NCBI GenBank assembly: GCA_026214975.1
Contig: CM047809.1
Location: 25,580,241-25,644,240, forward strand
DNA: 64,000 nt
Direction of reading: 5' to 3'
Origin: Gentiana macrophylla
Lineage: Eukaryota; Streptophyta; Magnoliopsida; Gentianales; Gentianaceae
Part shown: in pieces, positions 21,245 to 33,531 of the stretch
Numbering within the stretch: position 1 is the stretch's first letter
How the letters are laid out: each line of letters starts with the position of its first letter
Notes under the pieces: model-generated
What the model was told of the DNA's origin: nothing
Seen by the model: the letters and a program-made list of their open reading frames with translations, nothing else
The model's database searches: none
Made by a program: the position numbers and the translations under genes

Positions 21245-22654
21245 TGTTAGGAACATTTTATTATGTTTTGATGATGGCCATACTAGCTGTTATAGCAAGC
21301 CTGAAATAAGTTTGAAATTCTCTGTATAAGTCTTTACTTAGAGTCTGACATATTGTATAAGTTAAGTCAGACAAGTATTGTACTAGTTGGTAGGACGGCA
21401 AAGTAAAGCAGACATTCGGCAGAGTGAGGCCAGCCAAGCACCAGCAGAGAAGCAGTGAAGACTTAATGGTATGACTTATAACCAAAGAAGTCTGTGATGA
21501 CCTTGGATAAGTCTAAGTATATTTCAAATGATGAAATTCAATGTTCAAATATGGTGTACATTGATCTCACCCAAATCAATGATCAGTGAAGTACAAAGAT
21601 TCTCTTTAAAACAAAAGTGATGAAGGAAACAGTGAATCGGCAGAGTAAACTGACTTTCGGCAAAGTGAAGGCAATAACGGTGAAGGAAAATCTAAACGGC
21701 AAAGTCAGATGGATCACTCGACCGTTCAAAGAACGGCGAAGTAATCCTTATCAGAACAGAATTGAAAATTGATGAAGATTCAAAGGATCATGCATTTAAT
21801 GCACAATCAATAGAGGATCATTCAAGGACAAATTTTCTGCTATACATTTGAAAGAAAAATCTGATCACTGAAATCAAGGAGAATATAATTAAGGGGGAAT
21901 CAAGAATAAAATCAAAGGATTATTCCCCTCATAAATATAGCCAACGGACGGAATTCCAAATTAAGGGATACTCAAGGCTATAAATAGAAGGCATTGACAG
22001 ACAGATAAAAACAAAGAAAAGAAAAAGAAAATCAAGCAGAAACTCTGTCAAATTGAAAAGCCTTCTCTCTGAACTTACATGGTTTTATCTAGAGATCAAC
22101 TCAGAGACCAGAACTACAATTTCATATCCAGCACTGAGATTGATCAATCAAGTTTGTGAATCTCATTCACAATAAATCAAGCAAAGCGAATCGAAGTCAT
22201 CTGAGAAGGAGTTGTGCTTGTGATAGCTGCTGAAGGATTTGATCTCAATGAGCAGTGAAACAGACTGAATAACTAAAGCTATTGCAGTCAAGGAGTGATA
22301 GTCTTATAGATTGTGAAGCTTGGGAAGCCAAGTACAATCATACTATTGTATCTGTGAAAACAATAGTGAATTCCTCCAATCATCACAGGAGAAGAGTGGA
22401 TTAAGGGATTACACCACCCTGAACCACTATAAACCTTGTGTCAATTTACTTTCTGCAATTTAATTCACTGCATTCATTTAAATTACCTAGATTATAATCT
22501 ATATTTGTGACTGTTTAAATTACTTTGAAACAACATAGTAAGATGGGACTTATCCGCTGCCCAAAAGCTTTTAAACACAAGAAAAGTTTTTGAAACTCCA
22601 CTATAGTCATTCACCCCCCTCTGACTATAGTTTTACCCTTCTCTGGGACCAACA
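21245..22654 (+). mobile_element. Sirevirus-like solo LTR with target duplication ATATG
   Basis: Starts TGTTAGGAACATTTT with TTTTGATGATGG inside and ends CTCTGGGACCAACA. ATATG directly flanks it at 21240-21244 and 22655-22659, a perfect 5-base target duplication. TATA box CTATAAATAG at 21979-21988. C-rich tract CACCCCCCT near 22610. The sequence is related to the LTR at 267-1909 (shared GCTGTTATAG and AGTCAGACAAG-type words). No internal region remains, so it arose by LTR-LTR recombination. Confidence 0.92.
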
Positions 22655-22659
22655 ATATG

Positions 22660-24231
22660 CACTCCAAGTTGCTGAAGAAGTAGAGGTTGCTGAACCTACT
22701 ACTTACAGGGAAGCAGTGACATGTACAGAAGCATCTCAGTGGCATGCTGCCATGAGAGATGAAATGGAGTCATTATTGAAGAATTAGACTTAGGAAATGG
22801 TCAAACAGCCTACTGACAAGGGAGTTATGACTTGTAAATGGATTTTCAAGAAAAAGGAAGGAATAACTAAAGCAGAAGGGGTCAGGTATAAGGCACGTTT
22901 GGTTGCAAGAGGATTGATCAAAAGGAAGGGGTTGACTTTGATGAAATATTTTCACCAAAGGGTCGACACACTTCAATCGAGGTGTTACTAGCAATGGTGG
23001 CACAAAGAGATCTGGAACTTGAGCAATTAGATGTGAAATCTTTTCTCTCTTGGTGAGGTGGACAAGGAGATATACATGACACACTGAGGTTTTCAAGTTC
23101 CTGGCAAGGAAAATTATTTTTGCAAGTTGAAGAAATCATTGTATGGTTTGTAGCAAGCTCCAAGGCGAGTGGTATAAAAGGTTTGATGCTTTATGCTTCA
23201 AAGAGGTTACAACATAAGTCCTTATGATCATTGTGTATACCACATTCTGCTGAAAGATGGATCATATATCTATCTTGTTCTGTATGTGGATGACATGTTG
23301 ATTGCTGCTGCAAGGAAGTCTGATGTTCAAAATCTGAAGAACCTTCTTAGTGCTGAATTTGAAATGAAGGATTTGGGTGTAGCCAAGAAAATCTTGGGGA
23401 TGGAGATCTGGAGAGATAGAAGTCAGAAGAAATTGTTCTTGTCTCAGCAGGGTTTTGTGCAGAAGATATTGGCCAAGTTTGGGATGTCTGCTGCAAAACC
23501 AATAGATACTCCTATGGCATCGAATGTTCATTTGTCTGTTTATGCTTCACAGTCAGCTGAAGAGAAGGAGTATATGTCAAAAGTTTCTATGCTAGTGCAA
23601 TTAGCGATCGATGTATGCCATGGTATGCACTAGGCCTGATCTGCGCTCAGCGATCATTGTTGTCGCGAGTTTATGGCTCAACACAGAAAGGAACACCGAA
23701 AGTCATTAAAAGGATATTCGGTACACGAGAGGTACAAGCGATATTGGTCTCATTTATGGAGGTGATTAGTGCAGTCACGAGACTCATGTGATCTTGATTA
23801 TGCATGTGATGTTGATGTAGGGAAATCAATGATCGGTTATGTGTTTACATTGGGAAATGCAAGTGGTCACCGAAAAGCTACTCTTCGGCTACTCTGATAG
23901 CCTTATCAACTCTGAAGCAGAATATATGGCTCTTACTGAAGCAGCTAAGGAGGGTATCTGGTTGAAGAGGCTAGTCAGTGATTTGGGGTTGCATCAGGAT
24001 CAGGCTGAGATATATTGTGACAGCCTAAGTGAAATATGTTTAGCCAAGGATCAGGTTCATCATGAGAGAACCAATCATATTGATGTCAGGTATCATTTTC
24101 TGAGAAATGAGAAGAGGGTTGTGGTGAAGAAGATTGGCACAAAGGATAATCCTGCTGATATGTTCACTAAACCAGTTCAGCAGAGTAAGTTTCAGCTTTG
24201 CCTGGACTTATTGAATATTCATAGCTTGTAA
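22660..24231 (+). pseudogene. Copia reverse transcriptase and RNase H, broken
   Basis: After the solo LTR the polyprotein resumes with TYREAVTCTEASQWHAAMRD, then CKWIFKKKEG and YKARLVARG of reverse transcriptase. The catalytic LYVDDMLIA is at about 23275-23310 and intact. The RNase H region includes NSEAEYMALTEAAKEGIWL and ends in DNPADMFTKPVQ and a stop at about 24231. Stop codons and frame changes between about 22785 and 23190 and a scrambled stretch at 23590-23850 make it non-functional. Confidence 0.88.
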
Positions 24232-24377
24232 TATGTTTCTGGAAACTCTACTGAGGCAGGTCAGTGAAGTGGATGCTGTGGAGATGGTCTGGTACAAGTA
24301 CATCTGGCATTGACGAATGCATCTGGTACAAGTACATCTGATTGTGCAATCTGTTTGACTCTGGTGAGGGTTGAAGT

Positions 24378-24390
24378 CAAGGTGGAGATT
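24378..24390 (+). other. Polypurine tract of the Tork-like Copia
   Basis: AAGGTGGAGATT immediately before the 3' LTR; primes plus-strand DNA. Confidence 0.8.
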
Positions 24391-24914
24391 TGTCAGTAAA
24401 GTGACTTAAACTCTACATCTGGTGGAACCAATCTGAAGACTCAGTTGTGTGATGGACAGCTGAGAATTGTATTCAATTCTGTGCATCAGTATGGTGGAGT
24501 CTACTGAGGCTTCTGTCGGCGAGGTGAAGGTCATGTTGAGTCTCGAATACAAAGAGGTCCCACATCTCATTAATTACATTATGTGATGAATGGCACAATG
24601 TCATTAAAAAGGATGACACGTGTAGGGGTATTTATGGTGTTTCAGACAAAGATTCCTGACGGCTAGGGTTTAAGGATTTGTGCCTATAAATAAAATTGTT
24701 GTCGCATTGTCTGTGTGTGTGAAATCTGTAACTCAGTGCATAATAATAAAGATCTCTTTTCTGCCCGTGGTTTTTTTATCTCTCTCACTTTGAGAGGGGT
24801 TTTCCACGTTAAATCTGTGTTCTTCTTGTTTTCTGTTATCTCCTTTGATTATTTGCGATTGATTGCATCTGTTTCTGTTTCTTGCATCTGAAGTTATCTC
24901 CATCCGTCATAACA
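24391..24914 (+). repeat. 3' LTR of the Tork-like Copia
   Basis: TGTCAGTAAAG to CGTCATAACA, 524 bases, matching 18217-18732. TATA box CCTATAAATA at about 24680. A frame reading into the sequence after the LTR (24882-25118) is chance. Confidence 0.92.
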
Positions 24915-25430
24915 CCCGTTAATCCGAAGCCTAGCCCATACGTAAGCCCAGCAAAGTATGAAACTCGCGGACCGGTTAACTCACCCACCATAAACAGAGC
25001 CCGCCTCGCGCCAACACAGGCTCTCGTGATCTATCAAGACAAGACGATCAACGCGCCGACTAGCTCACCCATCATCTCCCCATCAGCTCGGACAAAGCTC
25101 GTAGCGGCCCCAACATAAGCCTGCATGTCAGAGCTCGCCCAGCGACACACACTTGACCAGCCTTTTGTAAACACCGACTATGTCATCTTTAAATAGTGGT
25201 GCTCCCCCACACACCAAAACTACGCTAGGTGGATGGATCCCTTGCACTCTAGGGTATGTAGCCAGCCATCCCGGCTCAGTCACAATCCCCTAAAAAAACG
25301 CCCCTCTCCATTGTAATCAATCATCATGATGTTCTTAATATACGATGACATAAAAGACATGACTTTTTCACATAATTAACTAGATATCCACCGTATAATC
25401 TTGTTTGTGATAATTCCGACATTATCAGTT
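24915..25430 (+). repeat. 5' LTR of the Gypsy element, second piece
   Basis: Continues the LTR split at 18216; it matches the 3' LTR (35360-35684) up to CTACGCTAGGTG at about 25240, after which the 3' LTR is truncated. The likely end is CATTATCA near 25430, followed by GTTGTCTCCAATACAGGG, possibly a worn primer site. That end is a guess. Confidence 0.65.
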
Positions 25431-25733
25431 GTCTCCAATACAGGGAAATCGACATTTTTTGACATTTCCAGTCAGATCTGAGATTTAAAGAAGCTGTTTC
25501 TTTGCTCTGGTAGCTTAAAACCGCCCAACTCTGGTTTTCAATTGACCTTCATGAAAATCCTCATCTTAGAATCATTCAGATTTCACGATCTTCAATGAAT
25601 CCCCCTATCAAGTTCATCACACTTTCATCGATTCCACATCAGGTTCATCAGACTTTTATCGTGTTCATCATACTCCCGCCAGATTTCGGCAAAATCTTTA
25701 AAAATGAAGGACATGCTTTCTAAAACCAGATCG
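25431..25733 (+). other. Leader of the Gypsy element
   Basis: Non-coding sequence between LTR and gag with repeated TTCATCA words. Split from the gag region by the solo LTR at 25739. Confidence 0.4.
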
Positions 25734-25738
25734 ACGAG

Positions 25739-27436
25739 TGATCGCGTGTAAGTAGCTTAATACTAGCAAGAGGACTAGGTCAATCGTAGTATAGCAAGGG
25801 CGAGTCAAGGTCGATCCCACAGAGACTATTATTTAATAATGTTAAACACAACCACAACTTATAGGTCAACCGGATAGGGTGGTCATTGACCAACATAAAT
25901 AAACAGTAAATAAAATTGATGCAAATAACCCATGGTCAATCATATATTGAAAAGGCATTAACCAAACTATTCACAACTAATCTCTCCTTAATCCTTATCT
26001 GATCCATATTTGTAATTAAGCTACGGGTGCAGTCTCCTAACCTTATCTACTTCCACTATAAGGACAATAGACAATCTATGTGCAGTTAACCTCTTTTGTT
26101 GGTTGTATTAGCCCACACGCAATAAGGTTTAGAGATGCCGGCTCAAGACCGAAAACCTTCCTAAGCAGCTATCGACTATGACTAGCACGTTTCTAGGAAT
26201 CCATCAAGACAATGTCCTAATTAACATTTCACTAACTGTTCTTCATGTTAATTTACGATGTATGAATATTAGATTGGCCAGACCTAATTAATCTTTTTAA
26301 TTAATCATGTCGATCAACGTAGCTGACGCCGAACCATAAAATTAGGATTTACTAGGTGTCTCGATTAGTCGATAAAGACCGACGTCTAATCGAGAGAACG
26401 CAACCCATAATTCAGCGTATAATATGAACGAATCGAATCATAAAGAATAAGGTTCGTTTAATTAATTCATAGTTGATTACATGCAAGCATAATGTAGATC
26501 TATCACAAGAACAAGATCAAATCTAAGATACGAAATAAAATATTGAAATAGATCTTACCCATAACGACGAACAGATCTATCCTCAATCCTATCTCTCTCC
26601 GGCGATTCGAATCGATCCATGATGATTGTAAACCTAGCACAATTCAATAATGAAAGACTCATGATTTATTTGCAAGAAGAAAAGAAGAAAATAAAGGAAG
26701 ACTTTATTCCCAAAAGACTATATTGTATCTAATAGATCTTGGAAGAAAAGATTATAAATGGAATACAAAATTCGTAGCACTCTATGGCCTTATATAGGTG
26801 TATAAACCAACATAGGGGTGAAACCCAATCCTTGGAGGACAAGAAAACGTGTTTCGGGAAGATTCTGGGGCTCGATTAATCGGCGGCAACTCCCGATTAA
26901 TTAAGGGTATTTTTGTCCTTTTTCTTATGCCGACTAACCTGGAAGGTTCTGGAATACCCTAGGCTCAATCCTTTCATCAGCTTCGGTATTTGGACCCTAA
27001 CTTGGCCTACGTAACTTCGATTTGGGTATTCAAAGTGCATTGGAATCCTTGTTTCAAGACCCACAATCAGATGTAAAGCTTTGGAAATGGCGTTGCAAGA
27101 TCACTAATCAGATTCTCGGGTCCAATCTCCGCTCGAAACAGTTCAACCTTCAGTTCCGTTCACTTATTTAACGATTGACTCTCTCATTCAGCCCAAATAA
27201 TTCTCCTTATACTCGTTCATCTGTCAATAAAACCATAGCACACATGGTAGCTTTTATTTATGGCAAATAACACATAAAATACACGGTTAATACGCATAAT
27301 ACCAATTTAGTCACCCCGGACGTGGCTTAATCATATTTATCTAATTAACCCATTATTTCATACATATTATCATCATTGAGAACACAAATCTAGGGTAAGT
27401 TGATAGTATAATATAATACCAAGTTGACCATCATCA
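25739..27436. mobile_element. Solo LTR, 1.7 kb, with target duplication ACGAG
   Basis: Begins TGATCGCG and ends CATCATCA, with ACGAG on both sides (25734-25738 and 27437-27441). Inside are GTCGATCCCACAGAGAC near 25811 and TACACGGTTAATACGCAT near 27280, text I have met in long plant LTR-type repeats. No reading frame. The perfect duplication and TG..CA ends support a solo LTR of a large element; its orientation is unclear. Confidence 0.75.
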
Positions 27437-27441
27437 ACGAG

Positions 27442-29166
27442 CATCGTCCGAAATGACGGACTTTCATCCGCTAGGAAAAAGAAAGACAATGCCGACCTCA
27501 ACTAGAGGGATCGCAAGCCTATCGCAACACCGTGCACCCCAAACCCGCTGATCGACGGTCATCTGACCCATCGGGTGAAGACATCCATCAGTACGACGTG
27601 CAGGATCACCCGAACAACAGGGCCAAATAAACTCTAACCACTGTCGTTGAGCAGGAAAGGGGAAAGAGGCGGCTAACGCATCCTAGCCGGCATGCTCATA
27701 TCAACCGTCTCCCCGCGATGAGGCGGAAGCGTACGATGAGCTCTACATGAAAGAAATGCTCGCCATGCCATTTATGCTGAAAGGATCCATCAGACCAACA
27801 AAGAGCTTATCCGCCTCGGAAAGCCGATACTGTCGATCAGTGAGTTCGTTCCCCCGCTGAGGTCGCCTATTACGGATAGATACGTAGACTTCCCAGTGCA
27901 ACCACATGGTCCTCCCTCCCATCACACCAACCGAGAGGAAGCGGCCACTCCACCATCAAACCACCTAGGGAGAATATGCTCATCAGTGAGCATCTAGGAC
28001 GCGTTCCTGAGCATCGCGAAGAACCGCCAAGAAAAGAGAAAAGTGACGAGGCCCAGTCTACTCATAGGAGCGTGCGAGCAAAGCTAGGAGATCAACAGGG
28101 CGAACTTAGTCACCAAAATAAGGGCTCCGGGCAACATGCAACTTCAGACACCATGACCCAAATCCATTCGAGGAACAAATCACCAGGCCCCAGTAACAGG
28201 TTGAGGAACTGCAAAAGGATAATAAGGGGAAATAATGTACCCTATCGGGAAACAAACGTCCTGGACCACAAATCTTGGACACCGCGCCTGAAGGGATACA
28301 TTATCCCACATTCCAAAGCTATACCGGGATTACTTGCCCCTATGATTAGCTGTCATCATTCCAAACTAAGGTCTCTCTAGCAGCCAAAAATGAATCTGCA
28401 TGGTGCATATCCTTTGTGGGTGCCATGCAGGACAAAGTCACATCTTGGATACACAACATGCCTACCAGATATATCCACTTCTAGGGCGATCTCCAGGACA
28501 ATTTCATCACCGAATTCAAGTTAGCGGGCCAGCCGAAGAAAACTCAATCTGACCTATACGAAATCCGACAGGGTAAGAATGAATCGGTTCAAAGCTATTA
28601 CGAGCGGTTCACTAGAGTGTAAATAGACAAGAGGACTAAGCGATGAGGTCATAATGAACAGCTTCTAGAGCTGGCTTGTGAGGGGTTACCTAAAAGCCGA
28701 GTTAGCCCTTCGCCAACTGAAGAACCTGCAAGACATGCTCTGGGTGGCCCGAAAGTTGGGCACTTCCGAGCCTCGACCACCTCCATCCTCAAACAAGAGC
28801 AAAGCTAAGGCTGAGACTACTCCACCCAAGGAAAATGCTAGCTGAAATCGGGATTTCAGGAAGCCTGAGAAATTCGTAGAAGATCATTACACTCCACTCA
28901 ACGCACCTCTCGCTCAAATCATGCATGAAGTAAAATACGACCTCCTCGCTTCTCATACCATAAGACCTGACCCGCGCCTAAGGCGAGACGCCACAAAATA
29001 CTGTGATTACCATAAAGATCACGGTCATAACACCAAATTGCACAAACAGCTCAAGAGAGAAATTGAAAAATTGGTCTCTCATGGATCACTCAATCACTAC
29101 AAGCACGATCAAAATGCCAATAAGGTTGATCCACCAACCCGCACAGCGAGACGGGAAATTCACTAA
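27442..29166 (+). pseudogene. Gypsy gag, degenerate
   Basis: The capsid domain is recognisable at about 28395-28625: WIHNMPTRYIHF, then DNFITEFKLAGQPKK and GKNESVQSYYERFTRV. The zinc-finger-like tail YCDYHKDHGHNTKLHKQLKR at about 29000-29063 is typical of Tat-type Gypsy gag. Frames at 27976-28380 and 28921-29166 are parts of it. In-frame stops (for example about 28483 and 28620) and frame changes break the protein. No protease or polymerase follows, unlike an autonomous element. Confidence 0.75.
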
Positions 29167-29317
29167 AAACGGCGGAGCACTAGAGTTTACAGCATAATAG
29201 GCACATTTTTCTTTTGAGCTTTCCTGTGACAAAATTGTTAACAAAGCCTCGATGCGCTTTGGTCGTTTTTTTCTTTTTACACAAAGGCCGAGGAGCCACA
29301 AACATGTCATTACACAA

Positions 29318-29885
29318 TTTAGCATTGACATATTTAGCATTTAGCATTTAGCATTGACATATCCGCTAAGCATGCGACTTTACGTTACTAAGCATTGACA
29401 CATCGATGTCGTGCATTTCAGCACCGCGAAAGTTATTACGCGATCAAGCATTGACATATCCAGTCCATCCGCTTCAGCGCAACCTCATGCGACTTCACGC
29501 GATTAAGCATTGGCGCATCGAGCTCGTGTGCTTCAGCACGGCACAAACATGTCATTACGCATATACACATTGACATATCCAGTCCATCCACTTCAGCGCG
29601 ACCTCATGCGACTATGTGATTAAGCATTGACGCATCGAGCTCGTGTGGTTCAACACGGCACAAACATGTCATTACGTGATTTAGCATTGACATATCCAGT
29701 CCGTCCTCTTCAGCGCGATCTCATGCAACTTTACATGATTAAGCATTGATGCATCGAGCTCATGTGCTTTAGCACGGCACAAACTTGTCATCACGCGATT
29801 AAGCATTGACTTATCCAGCCCTCTCGCTTCAACGCGAGCTCATGCGGCTTTACGTGATTTAGCATTGACGCATCGAGTTCGTGTG
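29318..29885 (+). repeat. Two-part tandem repeat (59 + 59 bp) in the Gypsy interior
   Basis: AGCATTGAC or close variants occur about eleven times. Units ending ATATCCAGTCC alternate with units ending GCATCGAGCTCGTGTG, giving a dimer of about 118 bases. Related text (AAGCATTGACACCTCGAG) reappears at 35040-35235 near the 3' LTR. Tandem repeats in this place are known in Tat/Ogre-type elements. Confidence 0.85.
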
Positions 29886-29907
29886 TCACGGCCTCTGCTA
29901 GTTTCCG

Positions 29908-30303
29908 ATGGCCTTAAAACGTCCAACTATGATCTCCGCCGTCCTTCATCAAAATTTTCATTTGGATGATGCTATTTTTGAAACTAGAGCGGCGCTTACA
30001 CCTCAAACATCACAAAGTGCGAAGTATACTCTGTATTGTTTCTATCAAGATCGCACATGTATGCCCCCCGACCTTGCTACATATAAGGGGCACTACACTA
30101 GCTTAGAGCTCTCGCGGGTGCAGCAAGTCAGAAAAATCTTCAAAGAAATTTTCGGTAAAACACATGCAAGCTGGAATCGAAGACATAAGAAATACATGCA
30201 AGAAATACCAACAAAATCAAAGCAATACAACAAGTATGTTGACAAACTGAAAGGCCAGAACACACGGCCGAAGAGGTCAAATAATAGAAATCGTTCAAAT
30301 TAA
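29908..30303 (+). CDS. Open frame of unknown origin inside the Gypsy element
   Basis: 131 codons on the + strand (MALKRPTMISAVLHQNFHLD at the start, K/N/R-rich end). It lies between the tandem repeats and the antisense gene. I do not recognise a family. The basic, asparagine-rich tail may be part of the element rather than a host gene. Could be chance. Confidence 0.25.
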   Translation: MALKRPTMISAVLHQNFHLDDAIFETRAALTPQTSQSAKYTLYCFYQDRTCMPPDLATYKGHYTSLELSRVQQVRKIFKEIFGKTHASWNRRHKKYMQEIPTKSKQYNKYVDKLKGQNTRPKRSNNRNRSN

Positions 30304-30324
30304 TGGTTTGCCGATTCGAATCAA

Positions 30325-32675
30325 TTATAAGGGCGGAAAGTCGCCGCTTGCTCCCTCGATGACCTTTATCAGTGCAACAAAATTCTCTGACTCGGTCTCA
30401 GGACGGGTCCAAGCCTCTGCACCTGCCTCTCTCAACCTCTTGGTATGATACTCGAGCTCGGCATCATTATATGGGATGGAACTATGAATGGGCTTTAACG
30501 TCGGGTCATACAATGGAAGGTTGGCCCACATTGCCACCTGTTGAATAGATGGGGCATGTTCTTGCTGGTTCCGCTTCAAAGATCTCACCCAATGAGAGAG
30601 GCCTTGAACAAAGACTTTCCGTTTGATGTTTTGCAGCGCCTCGGTATACTCAGGGGACTTCCTGAAATCTTCTACAATATGAGCCCATGCATCCCGTGCC
30701 TTAGCCATTATCTGAGCCTCAGTATCAGCCAGTTTCTTGGCAAGCTCGCTAGATTTTAGCTCGTTTATGGTAACTCGGTCAAAAGCATATTTCGAAGCCA
30801 CGCTAGCATCATCTCTCTCCTTTCTGACGAGATCTACCTCCTTGATTTTCTTAGACAGATTGGCGGTCAGGCCGTCCCGCGCCTTACTCAGCTCAGTCTT
30901 GGCCTTGTTTGCCTCATTAACGGCAGCTTTGCAAGCAGTATCAGCCGAACTCACTTAAAACCTCTCCTCCTTCAGTGAATTCTTCAGTATGCTAATGTTT
31001 TGGATCGAAACAGCATGATCCTGCACCAGCTTCTTGTGCTCATTCTAAAGCTCCTGACGAGCGTGCATAGTGCACCTCACTGCAGTTGCCATGTGAAAAA
31101 TACGAAAGAGACAATCAGTTCGATAAACAGAAAACATATATGAAGACGAGACTGTCAGACAAGGTGAATAACCGAGCTCAAAATGGCACCCATGACTCGT
31201 ATAGGTCATCAGGATGCTCAAGGAAGTGCTCTACTTTATCATTCATCAAACACGATTAGCCAGACCAGCTCCAGCCTCTATGGTCGGCCCATCGAGATGG
31301 GTAAAATCCAAATTCTTAACCAGGGGCATGTCCATCAGCGCCTCGGCTATAACCTTGCCCTCTTGGCGAGTCGCTAGAGGACAGAAAAAGGACACTAACC
31401 ACGCCGGGCCATCCTTGGGGGGTGGATAAACATTTCCAGCACCAACTCCCGCAGGCGGAGTCACTTTTGAGCTCAACTCTACACGCTCCACATTTTTCCC
31501 GGACAAGTCTGCTCCGTTAGGACGTTGATCGTTGACTTCCACCTCAGTAAGTGGGTCGAGGGTAATGCTTTCTTGGGACATCGGGTCCCCAACAGTCGCA
31601 GTCGAAGTACCGACGCCATCATCAGTTCTCGGCCTCTTGTCCCTCTTATCATTTGGGGCGTTCTCCTCCTCACCCAGCTCATCAGAACTATCCTCCACAA
31701 CGATCTTGCCCACATCTCGGGTAACCACTGGGCTTGATCTCAAACAACAACGCTGACCTCTACCCTTACCAGGATTGTCAACTTGATCTTGAACATCATT
31801 ACTTCTGGTTCGACCTAGGCTAGTATCACCGCCTCGACGTCAAACTTTGTTGACAGCCGTGGGGCCAACCGTAACCATATACGGATTTACTATCAGACCT
31901 TCCGACAAAAGTGTGTCAAGGGCGGCCTTCTGCTGCTCGTCTAACCTCGGCATTGCCACTCGCAATTTAGTCGTGTCCATACTTGCTACAAAAAACAAAC
32001 TCAGCAGATCAATAAGTAAAAAATCTAAGTACGATGAATGAAAGACAGAACACCACAAGGCATTTGACGCACGAAAGACGAAGCCAGACGCTTACCAGGC
32101 TCCGCGACCACAACGGTCGCAATCTAAAAGAAGCTGGCCGACATGCCATGCAGCATACCAGTCATAGTCGGTGCCGACATGAATGATCTTGATCAAGGGC
32201 TGCTTGTTTGCATCACCCGATCCGGATATCCAAACTAGAGCATTATGGCGAAGACCAGTCACTAGAGCTCGCCAGCTGAACGTCCGAGCCTAAGCGCTAC
32301 CATCCCAGCCGAGCCTCCTTTCAAATTCCTCATTGAAAAGGCGATCACGAACTATTAAATTTTGCTTGGTTTAAGATGATTCGGCACCACGGCCGACTTC
32401 GCAGGTCGCCTTACAAATGGCCAGCCTACGCAAGACTCAACCATGAGGCACCGCTCACTCCACTGTTGGACCTTGTTGGGCAATGGGTGAAAAAGCTTCA
32501 TTCTACCAGCCTGACTCCCCAAGGTGATTAACCCGTCATTCAGACTCACCACAAAAAGGGACATAACACTTGAAGGGACGGCTCGTATCCAAGAAATTGG
32601 TTCAAATCTATGTACGTAGATATGGCGCGAACCGACCCCAGCACTAAGTCGCTCAGCATCCCCCCACCTCTTCAA
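30325..32675 (-). pseudogene. Antisense gene of the Gypsy element (putative gypsy-type transposon protein)
   Basis: Four minus-strand coding blocks, opposite to gag. The first (32675-32355) has RWGDAERL. The second (about 32003-31840, from MDTTKLRVAMPRLDEQQKAA) follows a good acceptor (TTTTTTGTAG). The third (31743-31246) is an acidic linker rich in D, E and P. The last (about 31083-30325) follows CAACTGCAG and is a coiled coil (KARDGLTANLSKKIKEVDLV) with DFRKSPEYTEAL. This layout matches the family annotated in plants as putative gypsy-type transposon proteins, whose role is unknown. Splice-like junctions suggest several introns. Stops near 31055 and 30955 mean this copy is decayed. Confidence 0.6.
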
Positions 32676-33243
32676 GAAATTTGACGAAAAACGGATCCCC
32701 TGAGTCCGTTGTTTATAGCATCAAAGTGAACAAGGATCTGATCCAGGTGATCGCGATAACCATCCCCGTCTCCGCCATCATAGTACAAGAACCTATAGAC
32801 AACGCTTATATCAAAATAGTTCGATAGGTGCTCTTCAGCAGGGATATCCTAGTTTCGCTCTTGCTACCGTTCTTTTATACCTATCCCGGTTTTTTATTCG
32901 AAGATCCTTCTCTACAAAAGGGATTAATTTTGGGACCTCTGCCTGCTCAGCTACCTCACCTTGCTAGGCGACTCCACGTGATGATCGAGATCGTTTGCAA
33001 TCTTTTGAGACATCGCTTGAAAAAGTGGGCGAGATAGAAGGTTAATCGCCAAGACTCAAGGCCAGGCTGAGACGAACGTGTCCGCCCATCTCGACACCTT
33101 GCCACTCCGTAATCAAAAAGGCCATAACCCTAACCCTAAATTCAATAAGGGAACTATATAAACGACAAGAGATAACGAAATTCTACGGTACAAAGGCACC
33201 CTAAGGGTCATCGGTTTTGCGCAAGACAACCAACAAACGCGGC
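32676..33243. other. Gypsy interior without a gene
   Basis: Region upstream of the antisense gene on its strand. The frame at 32828-33037 looks like chance. A TATA-like ACTATATAAACG lies at about 33155-33166. I see no domain. Confidence 0.35.
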
Positions 33244-33489
33244 CAGTGGCGGAGGCAGGATTGCGATTTTTCATAACTCTCCATAAAATTCCATAGAAAT
33301 AACGTTTTAGAAAACATGCACCGCGTTAAAAATAATTATAGTCGCCGACTTAAATTTTATAAAGTAGAAATTTCCCTATATATTATTTCCGTAACTTCAT
33401 AGAAAATTTTGAGAACCCACACACGCTAGTGCTAATGAACTTAATTTATTATTCAAAATGTTAAATAATGAGTGTCTCTAAAGTCGTAT

Positions 33490-33531
<42 letters not shown>

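Larger units (their letters stand above)
18217..24914 (+). mobile_element. Copia (Tork-like) retrotransposon, defective, nested
   Basis: Two LTRs (18217-18732, 24391-24914), primer site, gag, protease, integrase, reverse transcriptase, RNase H and polypurine tract appear in Copia order. Frameshifts and stop codons interrupt every domain and a solo LTR sits in the middle. It inserted into the LTR of the surrounding Gypsy element. Confidence 0.9.

Noticed and set aside
24882..25118. Proline-rich frame starting in the Copia 3' LTR
   Set aside because: It crosses the LTR boundary into the Gypsy LTR and has no homologue I recognise.
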